Notes: generated from the sequence alone by a model not told the origin. A stretch of 64,000 nucleotides of DNA from JBQTII01 sp052387905 (GCA_052387905.1 JBQTIR010000011.1:124001-188000), one strand, 5' to 3'; counted from the first letter of the stretch, positions 33,872-42,461 are shown. Numbers and translations are program-made.

Positions 33872-34261
33872 TCAAGCAGCTGGCGCGGCCGGAGCGTTCA
33901 CGTCGGCCGGCAGGGCGGCCTTGGCAAGCTCGACCAGAGCCGTGAAAGCCGCCGGGTCGTTGACCGCGAGCTCGGCCAGCATGCGACGGTCGACCTCGAT
34001 GTTGGCCAGGTTCAGGCCCTGGATGAGGCGGTTGTAGGTGAGGCCGTTCTCGCGGGACGCCGCGTTGATGCGCTGGATCCACAGGCGGCGGAAATCACCC
34101 TTGCGCTTCTTGCGGTCCCGGTAGGCGTAGGTCAGCGAGTGGCTGACCTGCTCCTTGGCCTTGCGATACAGCCGCGAGCGCTGGCCGCGGTAACCGCTGG
34201 CCATCTCGAGAACCTCACGGCGCTTCTTCTGGGCGTTGACCGCCCGCTTCACGCGTGCCAC
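33872..34261 (-). CDS. rplT: 50S ribosomal protein L20
   Basis: L20 is needed early in 50S assembly and binds 23S rRNA. The 129-residue protein has the typical basic N-terminal helix (ARVKRAVNAQKKRR) and the LWIQRINAASRENGLTYNRLI core. In other bacteria it represses its own operon by binding mRNA. It is the last gene of infC-rpmI-rplT. The C-terminus has a short Ala/Pro extension. Confidence 0.97.
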   Translation of the reverse strand: MARVKRAVNAQKKRREVLEMASGYRGQRSRLYRKAKEQVSHSLTYAYRDRKKRKGDFRRLWIQRINAASRENGLTYNRLIQGLNLANIEVDRRMLAELAVNDPAAFTALVELAKAALPADVNAPAAPAA

Positions 34262-34282
34262 GTCTGGGTACTCCTTTACTTG

Positions 34283-34312
34283 CGGACCGCGCGCCCTTCG
34301 GGCGGTGGTCCG
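34283..34312 (-). promoter_or_regulatory. hairpin between rpmI and rplT
   Basis: CGGACC (34283-34288) pairs with GGTCCG (34307-34312), and GCCC (34293-34296) pairs with GGGC (34300-34303) around a tight loop. The hairpin lies 21 bases before the rplT start. It may be an L20 binding site for feedback control, as in other phyla, or an RNA processing site. Confidence 0.35.
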
Positions 34313-34368
34313 GAACAGTCCTGGGTGCCGGGGTGTGCCGATCGCTGATCAGGTCAGCGAAGCGAGAA

Positions 34369-34563
34369 TCACTTCTTCAGCAGCTTCTTGATCCGCTTGG
34401 CATCGCTGGGGGCGACGACGGCGTCGCCGGCGAGGCGGCGGGTGCGCCGCGAGGACTTGTGCTCGAGCAGATGGCGGGCGTTCGCGCGCTCACGCATCAC
34501 CTTGCCGGTCCCGGTGATCCTGAAGCGCTTGCTCGCGCCACTGTGCGTCTTGACCTTGGGCAT
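34369..34563 (-). CDS. rpmI: 50S ribosomal protein L35
   Basis: The 64-residue basic protein begins MPKVKTHSGASKRFRITGTGK, ends with a Lys-rich helix and matches L35 across its whole length. It lies between infC and rplT in the conserved translation operon. Confidence 0.97.
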   Translation of the reverse strand: MPKVKTHSGASKRFRITGTGKVMRERANARHLLEHKSSRRTRRLAGDAVVAPSDAKRIKKLLKK

Positions 34564-34658
34564 GTCGTCGTTCTCCCTTACCTCGGCCGGCGCTCGGCCC
34601 CGAGGGCCGGCCGGTGCGTGTGCGTGTGGTGCAGTGGTGCGGGTTCAGCGGTGACGCG

Positions 34659-35384
34659 TCACTTCTCGGCTGCTGCCGGCTCCTGCTGCGGGGCCGGTGC
34701 GGCTGCCTCGGGCGGTGCCGGGGTGTCGTTCAGAGCGGGGGTCGCCATGGCCTCCAGCTCGGAAGCGGAGTCGACGTAGGTGTCAGGCTCGGAGTTCTCG
34801 CCGCCGTCCGTCATTGCCCCACCGGTGACCGTGCCTTCGCGTTTCGCGCGGGCCTCGGCCATGGCCTCGGACTTCTTCTTCGTCGGGCCCAGCACCATGA
34901 TCATGTTGCGGCCGTCCTGGCGCGGGTTGAACTCGATGAAGCCGAGCTCCGCCACGTCGCTCGCCAGGCGCTGCAACAGCCGATAGCCCAACTCGGGCCG
35001 GGACTGCTCGCGTCCGCGGAACATGATCGTGATCTTGACCTTGTCGCCGGCCTTGAGGAACCGGACGACGTGGCCCTTCTTGGTCTCGTAGTCGTGCGGG
35101 TCGATCTTCGGGCGCAGCTTCATCTCCTTGATGACGGTCTGCGCCTGGTTACGACGGGCCTCACGGTCCTTGATGGCCGACTCGTACTTGAACTTCCCGT
35201 AGTCCATGAGCTTGGCCACCGGGGGGCGCGCCATGGGGGCGACCTCAACCAGGTCCAGGTCGGACTCACGAGCAAGTTCCATCGCCTTGGCGATCGGAAC
35301 GATGCCCACCTGCTCGCCGTTGGGTCCGACAAGCCGTACCTCGGGCACCCGGATCCGGTCGTTGATGCGGGGTTCTGTGCTGAT
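34659..35384 (-). CDS. infC: translation initiation factor IF-3, predicted AUC start
   Basis: IF-3 keeps 30S subunits free and checks start codons. The N-domain begins ISTEPRINDRIRVPEVRLVGP, followed by the linker helix and C-domain (to about residue 180). No ATG or GTG stands at the family N-terminus; an ATC at 35382-35384 is placed seven bases after a GGAGG site at 35392-35396. A rare AUU/AUC start is the known basis of IF-3 self-regulation. The 241-residue protein is longer than usual because of an acidic Ala/Pro/Glu C-terminal extension of about 60 residues. Confidence 0.93.
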   Translation of the reverse strand: MSTEPRINDRIRVPEVRLVGPNGEQVGIVPIAKAMELARESDLDLVEVAPMARPPVAKLMDYGKFKYESAIKDREARRNQAQTVIKEMKLRPKIDPHDYETKKGHVVRFLKAGDKVKITIMFRGREQSRPELGYRLLQRLASDVAELGFIEFNPRQDGRNMIMVLGPTKKKSEAMAEARAKREGTVTGGAMTDGGENSEPDTYVDSASELEAMATPALNDTPAPPEAAAPAPQQEPAAAEK

Positions 35385-35397
35385 AGCGGCTCCTCCG

Positions 35398-35460
35398 TCA
35401 TGGTGGGTGAACCCTGGGCACGAAAAAGGCTTCCGCACGCATGCACGCGGAAGCCGACAT
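35398..35460 (-). CDS. 20-codon upstream reading frame in the infC leader
   Basis: From the ATG at 35460 a frame encodes MSASACMRAEAFFVPRVHPP and stops at 35398, one base before the infC ribosome site. It spans the whole attenuator hairpin, so a ribosome translating it would open the terminator. Its start has only a weak ribosome site. Translation is not proven. Confidence 0.4.
   Translation of the reverse strand: MSASACMRAEAFFVPRVHPP
35423..35455 (-). terminator. intrinsic terminator (attenuator) upstream of infC
   Basis: On the minus strand GGCTTCCGC (35455-35447) pairs with GCGGAAGCC (35436-35428) around a 10-base loop holding GCATGC, followed directly by five T (35427-35423). It stands 38 bases before the infC start and inside the infC leader, not after a gene, so it should work as an attenuator of infC-rpmI-rplT. 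It also could end a transcript from further upstream. Confidence 0.75.
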
Positions 35461-35661
35461 AACCCGGGCGAACGTTCAGACCGCAGCCCTCACGCGCGCC
35501 GATGATCGGTAAGGATCACCGGGGACCGGACCCGACGACCTGAGTTACCAGCCCACGCAGTGGTGCGCGAGATGTGAACAGTCGTGCGGGTGGGAGTCGG
35601 ACTCCACTTGTGCTCCGCCACCACTCACCCGCGAGGGTGGACGGTGTCGGAAGGTCGGCGC

Positions 35662-36507
35662 TCAGCCTACCAGCCCTCGCCTGTCCACCAGAATCACGCA
35701 CCCGGTAGCTGGCAACACCGCTTGCGCCGGCAGCAGCGCCAAGTCCAGGCCGCCGTCCAGGCGCTCACGCAGGACCGCAACCTCGGCCAGGGCTTGAGCG
35801 ATCCGGGTAGCGAGGGCGGGGGCCTCGGGGACCGCCTCCGGCGCGAGCCCGAGGCCGAGGATCGCATCGACATCCTGGCCCGCACCCCGTGGCAGGAGAA
35901 CCGCCAGCTCGAGGGCCGATTCCCTCTCCACGACGGTGCGCAGTGCGCCGAGCACGTCGGGGTCCAGGTGGGGCGGTATCGGAAGGCGGCTCTGGGCCAA
36001 GGCGCGCAGCGCCGGGCCCTCGATGCGGAAGGTCACCGGTCCCCCGGCGTCGATCACGAGCAGGTGGGCCTCCTCCGCGACGGTGGCCAGCGCGGCCGTG
36101 GTGGCGGCCACCGGGACCGGGCGGGCATCGCCACGCCAGGCTGCCATCGTCGCCAAGCTGGTGAAGGCGGGCACCGCGCGACGCCCGTCCGCTCCGGTGA
36201 TCGTCGGTAGGGCCATGTCGGTGCTCGAGGTTCGCTCACGCTCCTCGCTCGTTCCTCGCTCGCTCGCGTCGCGAACGGTCGCCTTGTCGGCGCCGGTCAC
36301 GACATCGACGTCGGTGGCAATCGCGATCACCGGGATCAGCAGCCGGGCGCCGAGCAGCGCCGCGAGCACGCCGTCGACTGTTGCGCCACCGGTCCAGTCG
36401 GCCAGGGCAGCGGTCAGCGCCGGGTCCGCCGATCCGTCGTCATCGGCGAAGCCGGGGTTGGGGATGTGCTTGTCACCGGGGGCTCGATGCGGCTGGCTCA
36501 CCCGCAC
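35662..36507 (-). CDS. SseB-family protein
   Basis: The 281-residue cytoplasmic-type protein resembles the SseB family found next to infC in many Actinobacteria; its role is not known. The N-terminal part (about 25-75) and the central part (95-200) fit the SseB pattern with FTSLATMAAW. Residues 78-95 form a charged insert encoded by a repeat-like stretch (36230-36276). The start is GTG at 36507; a second GTG at 36501 is possible. Confidence 0.7.
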   Translation of the reverse strand: MRVSQPHRAPGDKHIPNPGFADDDGSADPALTAALADWTGGATVDGVLAALLGARLLIPVIAIATDVDVVTGADKATVRDASERGTSEERERTSSTDMALPTITGADGRRAVPAFTSLATMAAWRGDARPVPVAATTAALATVAEEAHLLVIDAGGPVTFRIEGPALRALAQSRLPIPPHLDPDVLGALRTVVERESALELAVLLPRGAGQDVDAILGLGLAPEAVPEAPALATRIAQALAEVAVLRERLDGGLDLALLPAQAVLPATGCVILVDRRGLVG

Positions 36508-36514
36508 GTCCCCA

Positions 36515-36588
36515 GGTCATGCATGACGGTGCGACCACATGAATCAAGATAATTCGGGCACGACGTGGTCGGTAGGTCATGCATGACC
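36515..36588. promoter_or_regulatory. pair of ATGCAT-centred palindromes before the SseB-type gene
   Basis: GTCATGCATGAC occurs at 36516-36527 and again at 36576-36587, exactly 60 bases apart; the second extends to GGTCATGCATGACC. They flank an AT-richer stretch with the likely promoter of the SseB-type gene. Paired palindromes at this distance fit a regulator binding at two sites, perhaps with looping. Confidence 0.45.
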
Positions 36589-36598
36589 GAAGGCCCTG

Positions 36599-37039
36599 TC
36601 ACTGGCTTCGCTCGTGCACGAGCGTCGCGATCGCGCGGGCCGCCGCGGGGGCCTTGTCCCCGTCGGAGGCCTGGATCCCCATCACCGCCAGCGTCTCGCC
36701 GTCGGAGAGGTCGAGGTAGGCCCAGGGGTCACCGCGACGCAACCGCACCGCGAGCACCTCGCCCCAGACCACCCGCCGACGCTTGAACAGGTTGACGACC
36801 TCGAGGCCGTCGACGTCAGCGGTCACCCGCACCGAGGCGTGCTTGTGCAGGAACGCCGCGATTGCCACGCCGATCAGCACCAGGGCGGCCCGGTCGGCGA
36901 AGCTCCAGGGCCGACTGCCGTCGTCGGGCAGGATGATCGCGATGACGATGAGCGTCGCCAGCATGAAGGTCGCGATGGAGTAGCAGAAGATCCGCGTGCG
37001 GCGCGGACGCCAGGTGTGTGGAAGCGCAAGCGTCTCCAT
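36599..37039 (-). CDS. membrane protein with PH-like domain
   Basis: The 146-residue protein has two membrane helices (about 20-36 and 48-63) and then a small beta-rich domain (70-140) with RVTADVDGLEVVNLFKRRRVVWGEV, the pattern of bacterial PH domains in actinobacterial membrane proteins. Function is unknown. It begins eight bases after hisG on the same strand. Confidence 0.78.
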   Translation of the reverse strand: METLALPHTWRPRRTRIFCYSIATFMLATLIVIAIILPDDGSRPWSFADRAALVLIGVAIAAFLHKHASVRVTADVDGLEVVNLFKRRRVVWGEVLAVRLRRGDPWAYLDLSDGETLAVMGIQASDGDKAPAAARAIATLVHERSQ

Positions 37040-37047
37040 GCCCGGGC

Positions 37048-37893
37048 CTACAGCCGGCAGGCGTGGATGTCGGTCACCAGGATCGCGCGGGCCCCGACCT
37101 CCCAGAGGTCGTCCATGATCCGCTGGGCGTCCTTGCGGGGCACCATCGCGCGCACGGCGACCCAGGCGGGGTCCTTGAGCGGAGACATCGTCGGCGATTC
37201 GAAGCCGGGAGTGAGCGCGACCGCCGCCTCCACCAGGGCGGTGGGCACGTCGTAGTCCATGAGGACGTACCGGCGGGCGACCAGCACGCCCTGCAGGCGC
37301 CGGAACAGTTGCTCAGCGCCGTTCTCCAGGCTTGCCCCGACCCGGCGAATGAGGATCGCCTCCGAGCGCAGGATCGGCTCGCCGATGATCTCCAGGCCGG
37401 CCTGACGCAACGTCGTCCCGGTCTCCACCACGTCCGCGATGACGTCCGCGACGCCGAGCTGGATCGAGGTCTCGACGGCGCCGTCGAGGCGGATCACCTC
37501 AGCACTGACGCCGTTCTCGGCGAGGTGCTTGCCGACCAGGCCCGCGAAGGAGGTTGCCACCCGGAGCCCGTGGAAATCGCGCACGCTTTCCCCGGTGCCC
37601 GGCAGGGCCGCATAGCGGAAGGTGGAACCGCCGAAGCCGAGCTCGAGGACCTCCTCGGCTGCCGCACCGGAGTCCAGGAGCAGGTCGCGGCCGGTGATCC
37701 CCACGTCCAGGGTGCCCGACCCGACGTAGACCGCGATGTCGCGCGGGCGCAGGAAGAAGAACTCGACGTTGTTCTCCGGGTCGGTCAGGACCAGCTCACG
37801 CGAGTCACTGCGCTGGCGGTACCCGGCTTCACGCAGCATCGCCGAAGCGGGCTCGGCGAGCGAGCCCTTGTTCGGGACGGCGATGCGGAGCAT
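37048..37893 (-). CDS. hisG: ATP phosphoribosyltransferase, long form
   Basis: HisG joins ATP and PRPP in the first, histidine-inhibited step of histidine synthesis. The ATG at 37893 gives 281 residues starting MLRIAVPNKGSL. Visible blocks are DVGITGRDLLLDSG, the PRPP loop region DVVETGTTLRQAGL, and the C-terminal regulatory domain of the long form. It follows hisE after a 107-base gap. Confidence 0.96.
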   Translation of the reverse strand: MLRIAVPNKGSLAEPASAMLREAGYRQRSDSRELVLTDPENNVEFFFLRPRDIAVYVGSGTLDVGITGRDLLLDSGAAAEEVLELGFGGSTFRYAALPGTGESVRDFHGLRVATSFAGLVGKHLAENGVSAEVIRLDGAVETSIQLGVADVIADVVETGTTLRQAGLEIIGEPILRSEAILIRRVGASLENGAEQLFRRLQGVLVARRYVLMDYDVPTALVEAAVALTPGFESPTMSPLKDPAWVAVRAMVPRKDAQRIMDDLWEVGARAILVTDIHACRL

Positions 37894-38000
37894 GGGCGGA
37901 CTCGATTCGTGGAGGGAGCGCAGACCGCTCCAGGGTACCGCGCCGGGCAGGCCCGCCCGGTCCGCTGCGGGCATCGCCGCAGGTCAGCGGCCCAGTTCGA

Positions 38001-38267
38001 TTACAGGTGCCGGTAGACGTCGTCGATGCTGATGTCGGCGGCGATCATCAGCACCTGCAGGTGGTAGAGCAGTTGGGAGATCTCCTCCGCCGCGCGCTCG
38101 CGCCCCTCGTGCTCGGCGGCCATCCAGACCTCGGCCGCCTCTTCGACGATCTTCTTACCGATGCTGTGCACGCCGCCCTCGACCGCGCGCACGGTCCCGG
38201 ACGCCGGGTCACCCGCAGAGACCTTGGCGCTCAGCTCGGCGAACAGGTCCTCAAAGGTCTTGGCCAC
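38001..38267 (-). CDS. hisE: phosphoribosyl-ATP pyrophosphatase
   Basis: HisE hydrolyses PR-ATP to PR-AMP in the second step of histidine synthesis. The GTG at 38267 gives an 88-residue all-helical protein, the normal size. GKKIVEEAAEVWMAAE and the later EISQLLYHLQVLM are the MazG-like metal-binding helices. It lies 11 bases after ribH and is probably cotranscribed with the riboflavin genes. Confidence 0.95.
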   Translation of the reverse strand: MAKTFEDLFAELSAKVSAGDPASGTVRAVEGGVHSIGKKIVEEAAEVWMAAEHEGRERAAEEISQLLYHLQVLMIAADISIDDVYRHL

Positions 38268-38278
38268 GGGCAGACAGG

Positions 38279-38755
38279 CTACGCGGGCGGGAACGGCCGG
38301 AGCGCGACCGCGGTCGCGAGTGCGGCGGTGACCGCCTCGTGACCCTTGTCCTCTACCGATCCCGGCAGGCCCGCGCGGGCAAGGGCCTGCGCTTCGGTGT
38401 CGCAGGTGAGCAACCCGAAGCCGACGGGCACGCCCGTCCGGGTGGTGACGTCGACCAGGCCGGTGGTGGCGCCCGCGCAGACGTACTCGAAGTGCGGAGT
38501 GCCGCCGCGGATCACCACCCCCAACGCCACGACGGCGTCGTGGGTGGGCGCGAGCCGGGCCGCTGCGACGGGCAGTTCGAAAGCGCCGGGTACCCGCAGG
38601 AACGTCGTCGCCCTCAGACCACTGTCCGCGAGGGCGCGCTGCGCCCCGGCGATGAGGCCATTCATCACCTGGGTGTGCCACTGGGCCGCGACCACCGCCA
38701 CCCGCAGGCCGCCGGTGTCCCCCGGGGTGATGTCCGGAGCGCCGGACCCACTCAT
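38279..38755 (-). CDS. ribH: 6,7-dimethyl-8-ribityllumazine synthase
   Basis: RibH condenses the ribityl pyrimidine with dihydroxybutanone phosphate. The ATG at 38755 overlaps the ribBA stop as ATGA and gives 158 residues. Family blocks are WHTQVMNGLIAGAQ, VPGAFELPVAA, and GVVIRGGTPHFEYV, which carries the catalytic histidine. A longer frame to 38776 is open but overlaps ribBA more. Confidence 0.96.
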   Translation of the reverse strand: MSGSGAPDITPGDTGGLRVAVVAAQWHTQVMNGLIAGAQRALADSGLRATTFLRVPGAFELPVAAARLAPTHDAVVALGVVIRGGTPHFEYVCAGATTGLVDVTTRTGVPVGFGLLTCDTEAQALARAGLPGSVEDKGHEAVTAALATAVALRPFPPA

Positions 38756-40059
38756 CTGGTCTTCACCGGGAACCACGGTCCGGTCGCATCATCGTCGTCA
38801 CCGAGCTCGGGCAGGTGCGTCGCGGGGATGTCGTGTCCCATGCGTTCCCGCTTCGTGCGCAGGTATCTCTCGTTCTCCGGGGTGGGCGCGATCAAGGACG
38901 GGACCCGGGAGATCACCGGGACGCCGTACCAGCGCAGGCTCTCGCTCTTGGCCGGGTTGTTGGTGATCAGGCGCACCGACTTCACGCCGAGGTCGAGCAG
39001 GATCTGCGCGCCGACGCCGTAGTCCCGCGCATCGATCGGCAGCCCCAGGTCGAGGTTGGCGTCGACGGTGTCCCGCCCGGCGTCCTGCAGTTGGTAGGCG
39101 TGCAGTTTGTGTCCCAGGCCGATGCCGCGTCCTTCCTGGCCTCGCAGGTACACGACCACACCACGGCCCGCGGACTCGATGCGGCTCATCGCCGACCGCA
39201 GCTGTGGGCCACAGTCACAACGCAGAGATCCGAAGACGTCGCCGGTCAGGCACTCGGAGTGCACCCGGACCAGGATCTCCTCCCCGCCGGTCACATCACC
39301 GCAGACGAGCGCGATGTGCTCCACCATCACCCCGGCGCTGTGGTCGGCGTACGCGAAGGCCTTGAACCGCCCCAGCACCGTCGGCAGTCGGGTGGAGGCG
39401 AGGCGCACGATCTGCGGTTCGACCCGGCGGCGGTACGAGATCAGATCGGCGATCGAGATCAGCGCCAGGTCGTGCTCGGCGGCGAAGGTGATGAGGTCCG
39501 GCAGGCGCGACATCGACCCGTCCTCATTGACGACCTCGCAGATCACGCCGGCCGGCGGCAAGCCTGCCAGCCGAGCCAGGTCGACGGAGGCTTCGGTGTG
39601 CCCCGGCCGGCGCAGCACGCCACCTTCGACCGCGCGCAGCGGGAAAACATGTCCGGGTCGGGTGAGCTCCCACGGTTCGGTCGCCGAGTCGACCAAGACC
39701 CGGATCGTGCGCGACCGGTCCCGCGCCGAGATGCCGGTGGAGACGCCGTCGCGGGCATCGACCGAGATGGAGTACGCGGTCTGCTTGCGGTCTTCGTTGA
39801 CCATCGTCATCGGCGGCAGGCCGAGGCGGTCGAGGTCCTTGCCGACCATCGGCACGCACACCACGCCCGAGGTGTGCCGGATCATGAAGGCCAGCAGCGC
39901 CGGGGTCGCCTTCGACGCGGCGAAGATCAGATCGCCCTCGTTCTCGCGGTCCTCGTCATCGACGACGATGACCATCTTGCCCGCGGCGATGTCGGCAATC
40001 GCGCGCTCGATCGAATCGAAGGCGAAAGCCGTGGGCTCACCCGCGTGCTGCGCACTCAT
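38752..40059 (-). CDS. ribBA: bifunctional DHBP synthase / GTP cyclohydrolase II
   Basis: The 435-residue fusion supplies both riboflavin precursors. The N-terminal RibB part (about 10-210) shows VDDEDRENEGDL and HTSGVVC. The C-terminal RibA part (about 215-415) has the zinc site CLTGDVFGSLRCDCG and LRGQEGRGIGL. Its start overlaps ribE and its end overlaps ribH, each by four bases. Confidence 0.97.
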   Translation of the reverse strand: MSAQHAGEPTAFAFDSIERAIADIAAGKMVIVVDDEDRENEGDLIFAASKATPALLAFMIRHTSGVVCVPMVGKDLDRLGLPPMTMVNEDRKQTAYSISVDARDGVSTGISARDRSRTIRVLVDSATEPWELTRPGHVFPLRAVEGGVLRRPGHTEASVDLARLAGLPPAGVICEVVNEDGSMSRLPDLITFAAEHDLALISIADLISYRRRVEPQIVRLASTRLPTVLGRFKAFAYADHSAGVMVEHIALVCGDVTGGEEILVRVHSECLTGDVFGSLRCDCGPQLRSAMSRIESAGRGVVVYLRGQEGRGIGLGHKLHAYQLQDAGRDTVDANLDLGLPIDARDYGVGAQILLDLGVKSVRLITNNPAKSESLRWYGVPVISRVPSLIAPTPENERYLRTKRERMGHDIPATHLPELGDDDDATGPWFPVKTR

Positions 40060-40661
40060 GCAGTTCCTCCGCCGGCGGCCAACAGACGTTCGACGTGTTT
40101 GGCGAGCACATCAACTTCAAGGTTGACAGGTTCCCCGACGGCGCGTCGACCCAGGGTGGTCAGGCCCAACGTGGTGGGGATCAGGCTCACGGTGAAGCTG
40201 TCGGATCCCAGCGCAGCGACGGTAAGGCTGATCCCGTCGACCGCGATGGAGCCCTTCTCCACGACGTAGCGGGCGAGGTCCGGCGGCAGGCTGATCTCCA
40301 CCAGCTCCCAGTGCTCGCTCGCCCGGCGGGAGAGCACGAGTCCCACGCCGTCGACGTGACCCTGCACCAGATGCCCGCCAAGGCGAGTTGCCATGGTGAC
40401 GGCGCGCTCCAGATTGACCGGCGAGCCGGGGATCAAGGCACCCAGCGACGAGCGGTCCAGGGTCTCTTTCATGACGTCGGCGGCGAACTCGCCCTCCCCG
40501 TGTTCGACGACGGTCAGGCAGACGCCGTTGACCGCGATGGAGTCGCCGCTGCCTGCGTCGGCACAGACGAGGGGCCCGCGCAGCCGCAGGCGTGCGGCAT
40601 CACCAGCCAGTGTTTCGATCGCCACGACCTCGCCGAGCTCCTCGACGATCCCTGTGAACAT
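40056..40661 (-). CDS. ribE: riboflavin synthase alpha chain
   Basis: This enzyme dismutates two lumazines to riboflavin. The 201-residue protein has two similar beta-barrel halves: MFTGIVEELGEV at the start, and the second half from about 97 with LGGHLVQGHVDG. The conserved SIAVNGVCLTV and SIAVDGISLTV occur once in each half. It lies 14 bases after ribD. Confidence 0.97.
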   Translation of the reverse strand: MFTGIVEELGEVVAIETLAGDAARLRLRGPLVCADAGSGDSIAVNGVCLTVVEHGEGEFAADVMKETLDRSSLGALIPGSPVNLERAVTMATRLGGHLVQGHVDGVGLVLSRRASEHWELVEISLPPDLARYVVEKGSIAVDGISLTVAALGSDSFTVSLIPTTLGLTTLGRRAVGEPVNLEVDVLAKHVERLLAAGGGTA

Positions 40662-40675
40662 CGTTCGATTGTGTC

Positions 40676-41776
40676 CTACGCCAGCGGGGGCGTGGCCGGA
40701 CGGGCCACCAGACGGACGTCGGGTCCGACCGGGGTGATCTCGTCCAGGCGCCAGCGGGTGGCGTCGGCGATGGTGGCTGCGCCCGCGCCGGTCAACGCCG
40801 GTAGCCCGCCACCGCCGATCAGGACCGGCGCCACGTATCCGACGACGCGATCCACCAGGCCGGCGGCCAGGAAGGACCCCGCCACCGCGGAGCCCCCCTC
40901 GACCAGGACGCTGGTCACCGAACGTCCGTGTAGGTGCGCCAGGATCGCGTCGAGGTCGAGCCCATCGTCGGCGGTCGGCACCGTGACTATCTCCACCCAG
41001 GCCGATTCCAGGTGGGAGGCGTCCACTCCGGGTGCGGTGAAAATCAGCGTGCGGGCTTCCTCGTCGAGGACCCGGGAGGTGACCGGGGTGCGGGCGTGGG
41101 AGTCCAGGACCACCCGCAGCGGTTGGCCATGACGCACCGGCACATGACGTACGGTCAGTTGCGGGTCATCGGCGAGGACCGTACCCACACCGACGAGCAC
41201 CACATCGCACTCCGCACGCAGCCGGTGGGCGTCCGAGCGGGCCTCCGCGGCGGTGATCCATTGGCTGGAGCCGTCCGCCGCGGCCGTGCGACCGTCGAGG
41301 CTGGCGGCGTACTTCCAGGTGAGAAAGGGCCGCCCCTTACGCACCGTGGTGAGCCAGGCCTCGTTGACCCGCTCGGCCTCGGCGGCCAGCACGCCGATCT
41401 CCACGCTGAGGCCGGCTGCACGCAGGGCTTCGATGCCGCCGGCTGCCACCGCATTCGGGTCCCGGACCGCCACCACGACCCGGGCAAGGCCGGCGTCGAG
41501 GATGGCCTGCACACAGGGCGGCGTGCGCCCGGTGTGGTTGCAGGGCTCGAGGGTGACCACACACGTCCCGCTGCGGGCGCGGTCCCCGGCGGCGGACAGG
41601 GCCAACACCTCCGCGTGCGGTCCCCCGGCTCTCGCGTGAAAGCCCTCCCCCACGACGGTGCCGACGATGTCGAGGACGACCGCACCGACGACAGGGTTCG
41701 GTGTCGTGGTCCCGAGGCCGCGACCGGCCAGCGCCAGCGCGCGCCGCATCGCGGCGTACTCGGCCGAGGACGCCAT
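40676..41776 (-). CDS. ribD: bifunctional diaminohydroxyphosphoribosylaminopyrimidine deaminase / reductase
   Basis: RibD performs the deaminase and reductase steps of riboflavin synthesis. The ATG at 41776 gives 366 residues. The deaminase part (about 5-145) has the zinc motifs HAEV and PCNHTGRTPPC. The reductase part (150-360) has FLTWKYAASLDGRTA and VEGGSAVAGSFL. It begins seven bases after rpe. No FMN riboswitch was seen upstream. Confidence 0.95.
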   Translation of the reverse strand: MASSAEYAAMRRALALAGRGLGTTTPNPVVGAVVLDIVGTVVGEGFHARAGGPHAEVLALSAAGDRARSGTCVVTLEPCNHTGRTPPCVQAILDAGLARVVVAVRDPNAVAAGGIEALRAAGLSVEIGVLAAEAERVNEAWLTTVRKGRPFLTWKYAASLDGRTAAADGSSQWITAAEARSDAHRLRAECDVVLVGVGTVLADDPQLTVRHVPVRHGQPLRVVLDSHARTPVTSRVLDEEARTLIFTAPGVDASHLESAWVEIVTVPTADDGLDLDAILAHLHGRSVTSVLVEGGSAVAGSFLAAGLVDRVVGYVAPVLIGGGGLPALTGAGAATIADATRWRLDEITPVGPDVRLVARPATPPLA

Positions 41777-41783
41777 TGCGACT

Positions 41784-42461
41784 TCAGGCTCCCAAGGTGG
41801 GGTAGGCGGCCTCGGCCTGCGCCCGCAGCTTGCGGATCGCCTCGGCAGGATCGGCGGCGCCGTACACCGCGGAGCCCGCGACGAAGACATCGGCGCCGGC
41901 CTCGGCGCAGCGTTCGATCGTCGTCGCCGACACCCCGCCGTCGACCTGGAGCCACACGTCGAGGTCCCGGCCGTCGATCAGTTCGCGGGCGCGGCGGATC
42001 TTGGGCAGGACCACGTCGAGGAAGGCCTGACCCCCGAACCCGGGCTCCACGCTCATGATCAGCAGCATGTCGAGCTCGGGCAGCAGATCGGCGTACCCGT
42101 CGATCGCGGTCGCGGGCTTGAGCGCCATCCCGGCGCGGGCTCCGGCACTTCGGATCGCCCGCGCCAGACGCACCGGGGCGGCAGCGGCCTCGACATGGAA
42201 GGTCACGCTGCCGGCGCCGGCTTCCGCGTAGGCCGGCGCCCAGCGGTCCGGGTCGGCGATCATCAGGTGGCAGTCCACCGGCGTCGAGACCCGCTTGAGC
42301 AACGCCTCGACGATCGGCAGACCCAGCGTCAGATTCGGGACGAAATGGTTGTCCATGACGTCGACGTGCAGCCAGTCCGCGGCCCCGGCGACCCGCTCGC
42401 ACTCGGCCGCGAGGTCGGCAAAGTCGGCCGAGAGGATGCTTGGAGAGATCTGGACGCCCAC
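41784..42461 (-). CDS. rpe: ribulose-phosphate 3-epimerase
   Basis: Rpe interconverts ribulose 5-phosphate and xylulose 5-phosphate; ribulose 5-phosphate is also the RibB substrate, which fits the place before ribD. The 225-residue TIM barrel shows SPSILSADF, HVDVMDNHFVPNLTLG, HLMI, SVEPGFGGQAF and VDGGV. It follows the kdpE-like gene by 22 bases. Confidence 0.97.
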   Translation of the reverse strand: MGVQISPSILSADFADLAAECERVAGAADWLHVDVMDNHFVPNLTLGLPIVEALLKRVSTPVDCHLMIADPDRWAPAYAEAGAGSVTFHVEAAAAPVRLARAIRSAGARAGMALKPATAIDGYADLLPELDMLLIMSVEPGFGGQAFLDVVLPKIRRARELIDGRDLDVWLQVDGGVSATTIERCAEAGADVFVAGSAVYGAADPAEAIRKLRAQAEAAYPTLGA

